From: Sistotremastrum niveocremeum HHB9708
Lineage: Eukaryota > Basidiomycota > Agaricomycetes > Sistotremastrales > Sistotremastraceae
Direction: 5' to 3'
NCBI GenBank assembly: GCA_001630475.1
Contig: KV419402.1
Coordinates: 365,910-429,909 of the forward strand
DNA: 64,000 nucleotides
Shown: positions 52,463 through 64,000 of the stretch, piece by piece
How positions within the stretch are numbered: the stretch's first letter is position 1
Layout: every line of letters begins with the position of its first letter
The notes under the pieces: model-generated
What the model saw: the letters and a program-made list of their open reading frames with translations, nothing else
What the model was told of the DNA's origin: nothing
Database searches by the model: none
Translations under genes and position numbers: made by a program

Positions 52463-54514
52463 ATGTTTTCCAGGTCCTTCTCTCGTCTCAAAAAATTTCT
52501 TCGCTCTCTTCCCACTCTCCCTACTTTCCAACGGGGAAAGCCCTCAACATACAGGAATCAAACCGCCTCGAAAGCCTCCACCAAATCGTCCCTGTGGCCA
52601 TCAAGGCATCGAAAACCTTCTCACCCAGCCCCCCACTTGCTATTCGCCATTCCGGAGATGGTATGTCAAGTGGCAAAATATCTGGGCCCCAGAGACTTAG
52701 TATCGCTGATGGGGGTAAGATCAACTAAATACCTGGCATACCTAGTCCTGACGATTGTGCCACAGGCTTGCTCAATTTTCCGTGATGTTGTTGTCGACAA
52801 TCCCCTCCTCCAATATTCTTTGTTGCTACGACAGACTGGGTTGACGGACAAGTCTCTTTTCCCTCCGACTTCTCAACCTCAACCTCCCTTCCGAGAGCGA
52901 GTCAAGGAGCTCAGCCACCTGTCGACGAGCTTGCGGGACCAGTCATTCAGCTACCGCAGATTAGTCTTAGAGCAGGAGGATGTCCCCTCCGTCGACTCGT
53001 TCCAATTTCAGAGTGGCATAATTGGCTACAGAGCTCAGTCTCCTTATCCGAGCCTTGTATTCCACTCCATCCTGGGCTCGTGTAACTCTTGGTCCTTCGA
53101 CCTGAGGCATCCCGACCACGAGTTCTGTGCATATACTTTCGACGTCGCCTCCAACACTCTGGCTATTGTATACAGAAGTGGGCCACCCGAGTCGTAAGCC
53201 TTCGGTCCTAGTCGTGCCACCCCATTCTCTGACCTCCTTACCAGCCCCCCGAGAACACGGCCACCATTCTACATTTCCTTGCACGATCTCCAGTCTTCGC
53301 AGAGTGGGGGCCTGCCTGGCGAGGGAGAGAATCTGAGCCTGTCCATTGAACTCGAGGTCCAACAGGCGTGGGCAAACGTACCGTCTGACCAGGCCGAACA
53401 TTGTTGGGTAGACGTCCGTCTTTGCGGCAGAATGGTCGGATGCGTCTGGGCATTTACGAGGGCTCAACCCGAATCTGTCGACGTGTTTACAGTCCATGAC
53501 TGGAGCGGATCTCTACGATATGTGAGTGTGCCATCTAGTGTCAGCGATAATATATTATTGACATCGTATATGGCGACGCAGTGTCTAACTAGTGGCGAAG
53601 GCGAACGATTCTCTGGATTCTCCTTCCTAACTCCCACTTCTGCCATTATCATGGTGATCTTCCCCCGACCCATACTGCGATATGTGACGTGGAGCTTGCA
53701 CGACGAGCAACACGTGTCATCTATCGTAGACTTGTTGCTTCCCGCTAGGGACAACAACATAGCCCGATACATTCTCAACAGTGTGCCTGCACTCGGACAA
53801 ACTGCAGACACCGAAGGCGACCTCTTGGGTGTCCTTCAAATCAAGTACGGCTTCTATGAAGTCGACAAACCCGACCTGGCCGAAAGAACCGGCGCATTCA
53901 CTCCCTCTATCATCGTCATGATCAGCCTCCCAGCATTGATGGAGATTCTGGCAGGACATCGCAAGGCCCTATCTCCGTTGGAACGTATCCCATGGGACTC
54001 ATGGAACATCGTTACAAGGGCGACGAACTTCGAAAGAACGTGTTGGGTCAAGCCATGCCTGAGTGGAAACAGAGGTTTCTTCACAACCTGGGGTCATTCG
54101 GCAATCAATACTCGGAATCAGTGGTACAGTTGTTACTTGGTGATGTGGCAATTCTCCAACCCTCTCGATGAAGCGACCTCCCGTTCTAGCGATCGAGAGT
54201 TGGATTCTGTTCCAGAATTCAACCCTCGATGGCATGGGTGGGCGCCATACTTCGAGGATGCGACAAGCAAAGATGAGGACGGCAGGATCACTCTGCCCAC
54301 GACGAAGCGGGTGAAGCTGCCCCACAACGCCCCAGAGCTTGACAGCAGAGATCTTCTCTACATGGACGAAAGACACTTGCTTATTCGCCCATGGCAAAAC
54401 ACTTTCGGGGTAGGAGAGCTCTGCAGATGGTTGTCGCAGGACTCAGCTGACAATCGCGTACGCTATCAGGACGAATCACACCTTGTTTTGTTCTTGTACT
54501 CCTTCGCTGACTAA
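52463..54514 (+). CDS. F-box-like domain protein
   Basis: Exons 52463-52714, 52766-53193 and 53245-54514 have consistent phases and give 649 residues. After a basic Ser-rich N-terminus (MFSRSFSRLKKFLRSL), an F-box-like segment reads LLFAIPEMVCQVAKYLGPRDLVSLMG and, over the intron, ACSIFRDVVVDNPLLQYSLLLRQTGL (about residues 58-110). This layout (F-box, short spacer, V/S-xLLQY, long beta-rich domain) is common in basidiomycete F-box expansions. The remaining 500 residues form a domain of unknown fold, ending in LVLFLYSFAD. It would act as a substrate adaptor of an SCF ubiquitin ligase. It is similar in plan, though not visibly close in sequence, to the gene at 18995-21015. Confidence 0.7.
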
Positions 54515-55167
54515 GCTGCGGATCATGCCGGATGCCCGAATCATTGCCTTTCTGGTTTCTTATCTCCGAAGGTTGTCCTTCGTTTCGAATCCTAGCGCTG
54601 TCTTTCCTTTTCCTCGCACCGTCTCTTTGTCATGCACTCCGTCTCGAAGCTTTTCTGCTGATTTCACATTCATTTATCTACCATCGTACCTTGTCCACTC
54701 TCCCTGTCAATTTCACTGACTCCAACCATCGAGGTCGCTCGATTTCGGTTGTTAACAGTGACTGTACGATCCCCGCTTTCGTCGCTGGCATTACCTAGAT
54801 TTTCTTTGTCCTAAAATCCTCAGTTATCATTTCGCTCGTTGAATGAAGTCATTTTGTAGAACTCATCTCTCCTCCTCCGTCCACAGTATAGGGAGTATCA
54901 CTAGTTTGGGATGAGCTCCGAAATTGCATTGGCAGTGCAAGACATGCAAGACAGCTGTACAGGAGACCATCCCTTGAGCCCGAAGAATCTATAAAAGAAA
55001 TCAACAGCTGTAGATCCAAAATCCTAATATAGTTGATCATATACGAGCAACGAGAGCTACAAGAGATATATAAGTCTAGAATAATCGATTAACGCCTGTT
55101 GCAAATCTGACAGATCCACTTCAAATGAATCAAATCTTCTGATGTTTCGTATGAACGTCAGATCCCT
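54515..55167. other. Convergent intergenic region
   Basis: These 650 bp between convergent genes show no recognised feature. Confidence 0.35.
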
Positions 55168-56557
55168 CTACTTCGTCTGCTCTTCCAAGTAATTCCAAAG
55201 GCGCTCAGCAAGTTTGGGATCGCGGCTTTCTTTACGAGTCTCTCCACATCGAGCCCATGGGATCAGGTACTGTGGAGATTGGACACACATGAGGAAGAAT
55301 AAACCTTGAGTTCAAACGTAGTCTTACCTTTCCGTTCATAGTTTCGCCCTCAGCCGAGGTTCCCGCCCAAAGTTGGGTGACAGCGCCCATTGGGGTCGGA
55401 TGCAAGAGGAGGTTCTAGATTCGACATCAGCAAGTATTCCTTTCTGCGTGATATGGGGGAGCATCACCGTGAACCAATGCTGGATCGGACTCATATGTCT
55501 CTGCAGCTCTGTCTTGATATTCCCTGACGATCTCGGTGAACGACCAAATCACGCAATGACGATACCGATCTCACCAGGGTTGAGAGCTGTGGATACTATG
55601 CCCATGTCGCCGTATCGTCGGGCGAGCTCATATGCCACAAGAACATTTGCCTGACATATTCCGTGAATCTCCAGAGCAGACAACATATCAAGATAATAGT
55701 CGCACGAATTTGCTCTGGGCGTACAATGTTCGAGGACCCAATTTCCTCCGCGCAGGCCCATCTTTGAATGAATCCCAATCGATGGTGAAGAACATTGACA
55801 CGGATGAGGAGGTGTTCACGACGCGAACCTTCCCTCCTGGAATGTTCGGTTGCGCTGTAGCTAGTAGAACAGGGAGTAACTCTTTGGTGAAGAGGAAGTG
55901 ACCCAAGACATTCGTCCCGAACTGAAGGTCGTAACCTTGTTTCGTCAACTGTTCGATAGGCGGAACCATGACTCCTCTGAGGAAGGTTCTGAGCTTGCTC
56001 AGAATAATTGAAAGTTATCGAAGCCCACCCATTATTGAACAAAACATGCAACTTTGATTCTTTGCTGCAAGATGTACCGTTGACCCCAAGACTTTAAATA
56101 AAAAGGGGGGACGGACGTACCTGCGGAACTCAGCAGCACTTTTCCTCACACTATCCATATCCGCCAAGTCCAAATCCAAGAATATTGCTTCCTTCCCGGT
56201 CTCCTGTTTCAATCTTGCGATGGCATCTTCGGCTTTCTTCTGGCTGCGACAAGCCATATACACCTTCGCGTTCTTCGCAAGCAGTGCCTAATAAGGGTGG
56301 CGGGCCAGCAGAACACCAGTACGTTGAGAGTTCGAGTGAAAGCCGATAAAGTCGATCGGCAAACCTTCGCGGTCTCATAGCCAATGCCAGCATTTCCCCC
56401 TGTCATTGAGAAGATATTCGTTAAGGCTCCAAATGATTAACTTCCTTTACTGACCTGTCACGATGATGACTTTGCCACTCAAATCTGGTACATCAGCAGC
56501 TGTGAATTTCGTCTTCGGCGGGTACGACTGGTCGTAAAGCTGCGATGCAGTACCCAT
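55168..56557 (-). CDS. Short-chain dehydrogenase/reductase, retinol-dehydrogenase-like
   Basis: NAD(P)-dependent oxidoreductase of the classical SDR family; the substrate is unknown. It starts [15 protein letters not shown] at 56557 and is split into about seven short-intron exons. Motifs in order: [11 protein letters not shown] joined over an intron to [11 protein letters not shown] (nucleotide-binding TGxxxGIG), [40 protein letters not shown], then [45 protein letters not shown] (catalytic Ser), [18 protein letters not shown] (catalytic Tyr-xxx-Lys), STALNPG and NIKTELQRH. The C-terminal exons read [19 protein letters not shown] and [10 protein letters not shown] to [10 protein letters not shown]. 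All catalytic residues are present. This matches basidiomycete NAD(P)-binding proteins related to human RDH11-14 and WWOX. Confidence 0.88.
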
Positions 56558-57539
56558 GTATCAACTAGAGTGAGGACAAAAATGGAGGTTGACGTACTCT
56601 AAAGAGGAAAAATGCTATATAGCAGCACTCCGCAGCCCAATCTAGACTTGTTTTCCCCTGCCGGATCCGCCGAGGGGACTCGCAAGCTTGCCGCCATGGC
56701 AGTCGATTATGATCGAGTGCACATCCGGTTTCCGACTAAACGCTGACACGCGAAAGCTGACGAAATTGAAGTTTAGACCGAGATTAGAAAGATGTTGAAG
56801 CAATATATGTGCAAGATGTTTTACAACAAGACAAGCCTGCTAGTTGTTCCTGTTTCTAACAATACGAAGAAAGCGGACCTCTTGGCTATATATCAGTTTA
56901 CGTCAGGTTTCATGACTCATGAGCCCTGCACGCCGAAAGTGTCATTCGAAACATGATGTTGATTTAAGAATCAGATGATCTAGAAAGGGGGGCTCGATAT
57001 AGCTGGGATAAACGACTCAGGCTGCAACAAAATCCATGGTGAAAGGAGTCGAGTCGACGATGGGATTGAAAAGCCGACATGCATCCTGTGATCACTGGAG
57101 CACTCGAATGACATATGTACATAGCAAGAACATCGAACTCTGAGCAGAGAAAACAACGCCAGAGCCAAAAGACAGTGTAGAGAAGAAAATAATAAAAGAA
57201 TCAGAAGGAAAAAGAATATTTGCAAAGAATACCGGTGTATTGCAAGCGGAATATCAATATCCCGACACTAGAGAAAAAGAAATTTGGTACTGAACAAGGG
57301 TATTGCATACTATACTTAACAGGTTTGGTGAATGATAAGGACGTAATAAAAGGGATAGGAGGCGGAGCAGGAGGAAAATAGGGTATAGCGAGCCTGTCGG
57401 GGTGGAATGAAAGAACAAGACCAAGGCAGCTTCGGATCAGAGGCAAAGGAGAACAATAGGAAAACGGAAGCGACACGACTATCACGCACATAAAGAAAAG
57501 AATAACGAAAGGAACGCGTCACTTCTCCGTAGAAAAGCC
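56558..57539. other. Intergenic
   Basis: A spacer of about 1 kb. The left part should hold the dehydrogenase promoter and the right part the 3' flank of the next minus-strand gene. No gene is seen. Confidence 0.4.
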
Positions 57540-59164
57540 CTAATGTTGATGACCATCACTTTCCGTAGAGTACATGCTCTGGTGGCTCACTGCCATACTG
57601 GCCCGATATGGATTATTGGGTGAGATATATTGAGATGGCGAAGAAACGATAGAATCCACCCGGAGGGTATTCGCGTTAGGATCTCCGGTCAGATTGCGCA
57701 TTCCTGTCGACGCGTAATATGCAGATCCTCCAACGGGAGAAGTCTGGGGGATCGCATTGGTGGGCATGTAGATCGGAGATGGCATCGTCAAAGGCGGGGA
57801 TTTGGCGGCCGCGCGACGCTCAGCGTAAGCACGAAGCATGTCATCTGGAGACATGATGGATGCCGGCTGAGGTTGCATGGGCATCATACCGAGGGGAGAG
57901 AGAGGAGGTGCGGAAGGACTGGTACCAAGTGGGGAAGTCGGGACAACGAGAGTGGGAGTGGGAGGGACAGGCATCTCGGGACGTGGAAGGAGTAAGTCAT
58001 CTTGCGACTTGGCCGCGGGATTGAGACCAGTACGCATCACTAAAACTTCGGGTTAGAAAGTTAGAGATACTGGAGAAAGAATGACGGACTGCTAAGGGCC
58101 GGGCCAAACTCATTGCTCACGCGAGCAATGTCTTCGTCACCGAGGGCTATAGGACCTTGGGTTTGAGTGGGGGAGAGTGCACGGAAGTCGTCTTCCTCGT
58201 CTTCCTCGTTGACATTTTCTTGGGAGATGGAGCGTTTTGGCACAGGAGGGACCACTCCGACATGATATGCACGTGATGCGCGACCGACCGAATATGTCGA
58301 AGACCGTTCTCGTCCAGGAAGAGCGTCCGCTGCGAATGAAACGCGAGAAACGCGTTCACCCGGATTGAAACGGGAGGTTCTCGAAGAATCAGCGGAAGGT
58401 CGAGGGACGGGGTCGACAACGCTGACGCGATCGCCTATCTTCATCTGCATCTCGCTGGCGAAGACAGTGCTCATGCGAACACCACTGACTGTGCTGTCGC
58501 GAATAGCAGCGGCCGCGCCCTTTGCGCTGAGACTCTTCCAATCGCCGCTGATGCGCGACATGCGAGCATCGAGCGCCTGACTGAACCGCTTGCGCTTCTC
58601 GGCTTGCTTCGCACGAGCAAATCGAATATAGACCGCGATCGCAATGGAAATCACGATGAGAGGAAGAAGGACAGCCGCCGCGACTGCTCCTTTGGGTAGC
58701 CCACCAACATTCGCAATACCGCCCACGGTCTGGATACTAGAATCTGGATTCGAGGTATCGGTATCCGATGCAGGTAATGTGCTCGAAGAGGAGTTGTAAG
58801 TGACCGTGAAGAAGTTGCTCGGCACCATGGGGCTCAGGAAAAGAGGAACCCCGGTTTTAACAATGGAGAGTTGCATTTGAAGGGACGCGGTTGAATTCCA
58901 CCATTTCGGCTTGAGCTGAGTCGAGAAAGAGCCCCCAGAAAACCCGACTGGAGAGAAAACCTTGACATGCGAATCTTGTGTGTCGGGAGAAGTCAAGTAG
59001 ATGTCGATTTGACTGGGGTTATCGAGGCAGGAAGCGTAAGAAGTGTCCCAGCTGATCGTAAGAGGTTGATTTGAGTCAACTTTCGCATTAGCACTCGGAG
59101 CGGTGTAAAAGTTCGGCGAATCGCAGGCTATGCAGTCCACGACGTCAGGACAAGGCTCTTCCAT
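57540..59164 (-). CDS. Single-pass membrane protein with extracellular domain and Ser/Pro-rich cytosolic tail
   Basis: Exon 1 is 59164-58090, the intron 58089-58046 and exon 2 58045-57540, giving 526 residues. The N-terminal part holds several Cys (CPDVVDCIACD, ASCLDN) and a beta-sandwich-like stretch with PLTISWDTSYASCLDN and VKVFSPVGFSGGSFSTQLK. Next is a Ser/Thr-rich stalk, then one hydrophobic segment, GAVAAAVLLPLIVISIAIAV (about residues 160-180), followed by RFARAKQAEKRKR, a positive-inside stop. The tail is long, Ser/Pro-rich and rich in Arg-Ser sites, with an acidic NEEDEEDDF patch. No signal peptide is visible at this start, so an upstream exon may be missed. The layout recalls fungal cell-wall sensor-like proteins, but I cannot name a family. 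Confidence 0.65.
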
Positions 59165-59954
59165 GACCTGAAAATGCTAGCTCACCGGGAGCTCTCTTTT
59201 TATGACTGTGGGCCGCTGCTAATCCTTTCCTGATTTGCGTGAATTTGCCCATGATTTTGCGGAATAAGAGAATAAATGAAAGTAGGTGTGTCTAGGACAC
59301 TCGGAAATGAGAGTGGGCGTCGGATGGACGGGGGAGATGGACGGGGTCGACGTGGGCGACGACGAGCGATACGAGGTCAAAGGGAGTTGGAAAGTTTAAA
59401 ACTCCGCCGGTTCCCTTGACGCTCGGACCACCTGCTAAGGGTCCAACGGCTTCTCAGTACTCAGTCAGTCACTCAGTCTCGGCGCCGGATTGCTGATAAG
59501 ACAAGAAAATTGACAACCTCGAGACGTTTTGGTACTGCTACGCTGGCATTCCTGCGACAAAGCTCAGATCTTGAAGGCGGGTTATCGTAAATTTCTGACT
59601 CGGTGCTCACTCTGCGAGTTTCAGCTGGTCGCATCATCAGCGTTCCCTGATTGAGCATCATTCAGGAACGTTCTTTTGCCCTCAATTGTTCAGGATGGAC
59701 CTGTCACCTGAGCTTAACGTTCTTGTGCTCATGCTGATACGATCCCTACTAAAAGTCACTGAGAACAACATTCAATCCCCTTCGCGTCCTGCTGTCACTA
59801 TCTGTCAAAACTTGATGGGGAAGAGCACAGTCGTTTCTTTTGGGCCATATCCGACTCATAACTCACGTGGCATCGAGTCCCTGATCATCCCGAACAATAC
59901 CAACAAAAAGTGTCGTTCCCTAAACTACGTTGTTATCAACGATAGGACAGTCTG
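59165..59954. other. Intergenic
   Basis: These 790 bp lie upstream of the membrane-protein gene and downstream of the next minus-strand F-box gene. A run of CTCAGTACTCAGTCAGTCACTCAG (four partial CAGT repeats) sits near 59455. No gene is recognised. Confidence 0.4.
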
Positions 59955-61696
59955 CTACAATGATGCACTTTCCAGCAATTTCCGGAGTCTTTCCGTCTCG
60001 TGCCTAGCAAGAGCAAGGTCTGAAGCCATGGAGCTCAGAATTTGTTTCATCCTCTCCCTTTCAGAAATCCGCGCCTCCGTCAGAGGTTTTAGCCAGGCTT
60101 TAGTCTCTTTCCACCGCCCCTGCCTCATGGCGAAGATTGTCTGTAGATGATTTAGAGTGTTTCCTGTCCAAGCGGCCTCCTTGCAAAATGTCAGCTCTCC
60201 GCTTGGCGGAAGGATCTGGCATAAAAAGCTGGCAACAGCCTTTGTATCCAGTATCGGCGAGTGGCCTACGTTCAACTTGAAGGAATGATATGTGAACGCT
60301 TGCACCCCTGAAGGCTCCTTCGAAGAGGGCAGCTTAGTGTTGATGTTCATCGAGAGGCTCCGCAGGCCAGGGCAACATTCAGCGATCATCACAAGGATTC
60401 CGAGAGTGAGGTCGCACTGATCGTCCGTGCAAACTGATGAAACTCCTAGTGATAGGTTTCGCAAATTTGGCCATGCTTTCACCATTGTTTCGACCTCAGT
60501 ATCGGCTAGCAAAACTGCATCTGGATGATCGAAAACGAAAGTGGTGAGGGAGTTCAATCTTAGAAGGGGGCTGAATGTGTCTGCGACTATATCCGTCGCG
60601 TGGCCCGATACTGTCCTATTATGAGAGTATAAATCGAACGTGAGTTCGACTAGATCCGGTAAAGCTTTCGATATGAGGTCGAAACAGTTACGAAGATGCG
60701 TATGCGTTGTTGTTGTGCGAAGACGCACGTGTAGAACGAACAAGGTAGATGGCATGAGATCGGATTTCAGCCAATCGCTGAGACTGGGCAGATCAACTGC
60801 TATCTTCAATGATTGTAACCGGGTGAATTTGGCAGCTGAAAGCTCGAGACGATAGCTCGCGCCTTCGATCAAGGGCTCGTTCTCTGGATTCACTTGTGTG
60901 GAATACTGATGAATAGTCTGGATCTGAGGGTGCTCAGATAGAGTGGCGAACGTCCGCGAAGAGAGTAGTTGGAAAGGAAGATAAATGAATTTCAGTAATG
61001 GAAGGCCTCGGATAAGAGCTACGAGGTCCGTTTCCGTAGATGTTGTGCTCTTGAGACAATGTAAAATAACAGTCTCTAGATTCGGGGACACTCTGGGGAC
61101 GCTCCTCAGGAAGTATCTTGCGAACTCAGCATCGCAGTCCACCTCGAATCGCAGTAATTTTTCGCTCATGAATAGGATTGAAAATCTTCCACGGCTCGGT
61201 GGTCCTCTCCAGACCAGAGTAGAAGTGAGTAGAGATGGAAATAAGGAACGTGTAGGACAAGTGGATCCAATTTCCTGGAAGGTATTGTCGTGTAATCGAA
61301 GGTAGGCCCCGAGTTTGGTTTCATCGTATTGCAAATTTCGTACACGATTAGCATATGGGATAAATCTATCCCAGTTGGCTGCTTCGAGGCCCTGATTACT
61401 GGTGAAGAGCTAGATTTTCGTTCATTAAAGGCAACTTCGCTTAGCGCTCGCAGGCTTTGGTTTTGACTCACCAGTCCGCCCATTGTGTGTTTGAATATAG
61501 AAGGCCCATCGGCAGGACCGAGGAATTGTAATATGGGTTCGAGAGTGGTGATAGATCTGTACAGATGATCCAGAGCAAGAGAATGCATGCTCTTAGAGAC
61601 TCTGGCAACACGAGCAAGATCGCCTTTGGCACAGCACTCCAACACCTGATCCCAGATGTCTTCCATCTGCCACAATTTGACCGCAGGTGATGTCAT
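59955..61696 (-). CDS. F-box/LRR-type protein with C-terminal coiled coil
   Basis: Exon 1 is 61696-61472, the intron 61471-61410 and exon 2 61409-59955, giving 559 residues. The F-box-like N-terminus reads LWQMEDIWDQVLECCAKGD then LARVARVSKSMHSLALDHLY. Right after the intron comes NQGLEAANWDRFIPYANRV, matching the same position of the paralogs at 8861 and 17217. The middle is Leu-rich with irregular repeats (NLETVILHCL, LPDLVELTFDL, WPNLRNLSLGV, CPGLRSLSMNI). The last 45 residues, ISERERMKQILSSMASDL then ARHETERLRKLLES, form a coiled coil. It is a probable SCF substrate receptor. The shared intron position shows that the three genes descend from one ancestor. Confidence 0.8.
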
Positions 61697-62800
61697 AGCT
61701 TGAAAGAGATATCAGGATAGGGACCGTAATAGGCGTGTTGTCTGAGAGACACAGGAAGAGCGAGGGAAAGAGCGCTAACCGCCGCAACCGCCGTCTCCGG
61801 AAGCGAGGCATGCGGCTATGATTTCGGCTACGTTAGCCGAATTAGCTTCCGGCCTCGGAGTTCCGCTAACCAACTTCTCTTACTGGCAGTCGCGGTCTAT
61901 GACTTCTCGAACAACCACCTTGCTGTTATTCAAGGCTTCCATCTTCTGGGTGCATCACGGCGGCACAATCCATCGGTCGCGGGGTCTGTTACGGTTGGCT
62001 GCTAAAGGAAACGGCGTGAATGTTCTTGATTCGAAAATCTGACAAATCGATTGAAAGAATGGTATCCCATACCTGCAAACTGGAGACTCCCATCCGCAGA
62101 CTTAATTTGCGCGTGAGTTGCCCAATCTCAAAGCGTTTGAGCCGTTTATGCTCAAGCTTTCATTGAGTGATCAGAACAAGCCGTGATCGATCATGCGACA
62201 TCGTGGATGCTTTCTCATGCCTGTGGCGTGAAATATCCATGCGATGTTTCGTCGTTCATGCAGGCACATGATGCTTTTCCGTGTATCTCTTTCGGATATT
62301 CTCCCATCTATCGATATATTTTGGGCCGCAATGACCTTAACAAAAGAACCAAACGTCATCGGACAGCTTATTCTACCCTCTTGGCATATGTGCATAAAAG
62401 GAACGAATTCTCCTTAGCATCAGGCCTCTCAAACAGCACAAATCCGAAGCCGGTACTCACCGCCGTGTGACGCTTTGCGGCAAAATCACTGGGCGACTAC
62501 AGTAACGTCAACCATATTTTTTCGCCGTCGTCAATCACGCTCAGACATCTACCCACTCGCAACTCATTTCCGCTGTGCACGTGCTCATGTTGGATCCCGA
62601 TCCGTAAATGAGAGCGTTCGCACCCACGTCACAGACGATCAAGAAGGTTAGACTTCGAACAGGGACGACGAAGAAGATAAAATATTTGCCCTTGGCGCTC
62701 CGCGAGAATTTGTTTCCTGCCGAACGGCCTCTCACAGTGGGGACACCTTATATTTGCTCATCTCGAGATACATTGCCATTGACCGCCGTCACCGCACTTA
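61697..62800. other. Divergent intergenic region
   Basis: A 1.1-kb spacer between the F-box gene (minus) and the amidohydrolase gene (plus). A perfect hairpin TTCGGCTA-CGT-TAGCCGAA lies at 61823-61841. No gene is recognised. Confidence 0.4.
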
Positions 62801-64000
62801 ATGGGAGGTTCGGCCATGCTCACCTACCTACTGTTCCTCGGTGCATGGATCGCGCTCTCCACTGCCCGTCATTTCAATCGCTCCGGTCTGATTACCCTCG
62901 AAGAAGCTTGGATTCCGGCCCAATTTTTCGATCTCGTCAAGTACGTTCTTCAGCTCACAGCGGTTCCCATGACGACGTTTACTATCTCCTCGCTACAGTA
63001 CGACTCCAGTGCCAGGAAATCCACCCGGTAAGCATGACAAAAGCTTCACTGGCCTCGCTGACAACAGTCCAATCAAGAGGGTGTATCGGATGCTCAGTTC
63101 CTGTCCGATTTTGTTGATGTTCATAATCAGAGATTGAAGACAATGGACGCCGTTGGGATATCTTACATGGTGCTTTCCTTCGCTTCTCCGGGACCTCAAG
63201 GTTTCAGCGACCCTGTCCAAGCTCAGCAAGTTGCTGTAGAAGGAAATAACGCTCTCGCAGCCGTCATCGCCAACGATACCTTTCGATTTGGGGGACTTGC
63301 GTCTCTGTCGATGCATAATGCAACCGAGGCTGCTATAGAGCTCCGACGTGCCGTAACGGAGCTCGGGTTGCTTGGAGCTATCCTCAATGACTATCAACAA
63401 TCCGGCGCAGATAATTGTAAGCAGCAATTTGGTGTCATTTTCACGTGACACTGACTGGCCACAGCGACCCTCCTGTTCTACGACTCAACGGAATATGATC
63501 CATTCTGGCAGATGGTACAAGAGCTTGACGTCCCCGTCTACCTTCATCCCCGAACTCCCGTATCCTCACTGATCAAGCTTGAATGGAGTGGGGCGCGTTC
63601 CTTCTTAATTGGCGCTGCGTGGCAGTTTGCGGCAGGGACGTCGGAACATGCACTTAGTTTGTGCATCAACGGTGTATTCGAGTGAGTGTTCCAATTTGCT
63701 CTTGAAGACATATTTAATATATTTCCTGGCCTCTTCAGTCGCTTTCCGAACGTGACGGTTATCCTCGGCCATATGGTGAGAAAATATGCTCGTGGCTAGT
63801 GTTGTGTCTGAATGATGTTCAGGGGGAGCATATTCCGAGTGATTTATTCCGAATTGATCAACGTGAGCTTTGAGCCTCGGTCTGATTATCGAAATTCCCG
63901 AAACTCACACTGTCTTGTCATAGAATTGGGGCTCGAAGCTGTTCCCATGAAGAAGACGATCGCAGAATATTATCAAACCAATATTGTTCAAACCACGTCA
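62801..64000 (+). CDS. Amidohydrolase-2 family protein (2,3-dihydroxybenzoate decarboxylase-like), 3' end outside window
   Basis: A TIM-barrel metal-dependent decarboxylase/hydrolase of the ACMSD / o-pyrocatechuate decarboxylase group. The start is Met 62801 or Met 62816. The second gives a hydrophobic leader [17 protein letters not shown], then [19 protein letters not shown] with the family's N-terminal EEA metal-site motif. After two short introns come [80 protein letters not shown], then [12 protein letters not shown] (metal-site His), LSLCINGVF and [13 protein letters not shown] (His). The last visible exon reads [20 protein letters not shown]. The phase of the small second exon (about 62980-63029) could not be settled. 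The leader suggests secretion, unusual for this otherwise cytosolic family. Confidence 0.8.

Noticed and set aside
1-64000. CRISPR arrays, bacterial operons or riboswitches
   Set aside because: The window is fungal nuclear DNA with spliceosomal introns; no regularly spaced repeats were seen.

Overview
The window is fungal nuclear DNA, most likely from a mushroom-forming basidiomycete (Agaricomycetes). Genes are split by many short introns, mostly 47-60 bp with GT..AG ends. The gene set is typical of that group: heme-thiolate peroxygenase, DUF6534 membrane protein, many F-box/LRR paralogs, HMG-box regulator, farnesyltransferase beta and LaeA-like methyltransferases. All calls come from reading the sequence by eye; no database search was run.

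Layout. 1-414: 3' end of a chloroperoxidase/peroxygenase-like gene. 600-7060: a tandem segmental duplication. Each unit holds one seven-exon SAM-dependent methyltransferase gene (1109-2445 and 3859-5181). Unit 1 ends in a truncated copy of the 3' end of a neighbouring minus-strand gene (intact at 6874-8525). Unit 2 carries a 593-bp hAT-like MITE with an exact 8-bp target duplication. 8.8-21 kb: F-box gene, mitochondrial-type DnaJ protein, DUF6534 membrane protein, TatD-like hydrolase, tRNA-Gly(UCC) and two more F-box genes. 21.0-27.7 kb: gene-poor stretch where I recognise nothing firmly. 27.7-41 kb: HMG-box protein, protein farnesyltransferase beta subunit and a very large protein with repeated ENWDDDF motifs (Byr4/Bfa1-like), the last two divergently arranged around a 355-bp spacer.

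41.57-50.70 kb: a whole-looking Ty3/Gypsy-type LTR retrotransposon with two 945-bp LTRs that look identical, a 4-bp target duplication, one long gag-pol frame and an extra downstream frame bracketed by a repeated polypurine-tract motif. It looks like a very recent insertion. 52.4-62 kb: F-box protein, short-chain dehydrogenase, single-pass membrane protein and another F-box/LRR protein. 62.8 kb to the right edge: start of an amidohydrolase-2 family gene, cut by the window end.

No biosynthetic cluster or defence system was recognised. The main points of interest are the duplicated methyltransferase block with its gene fragment, the MITE, the LTR element with its unexplained extra frame, and five F-box genes in 64 kb. 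The HMG-box factor and farnesyltransferase beta could both touch mating or cell signalling, but their proximity is only suggestive.
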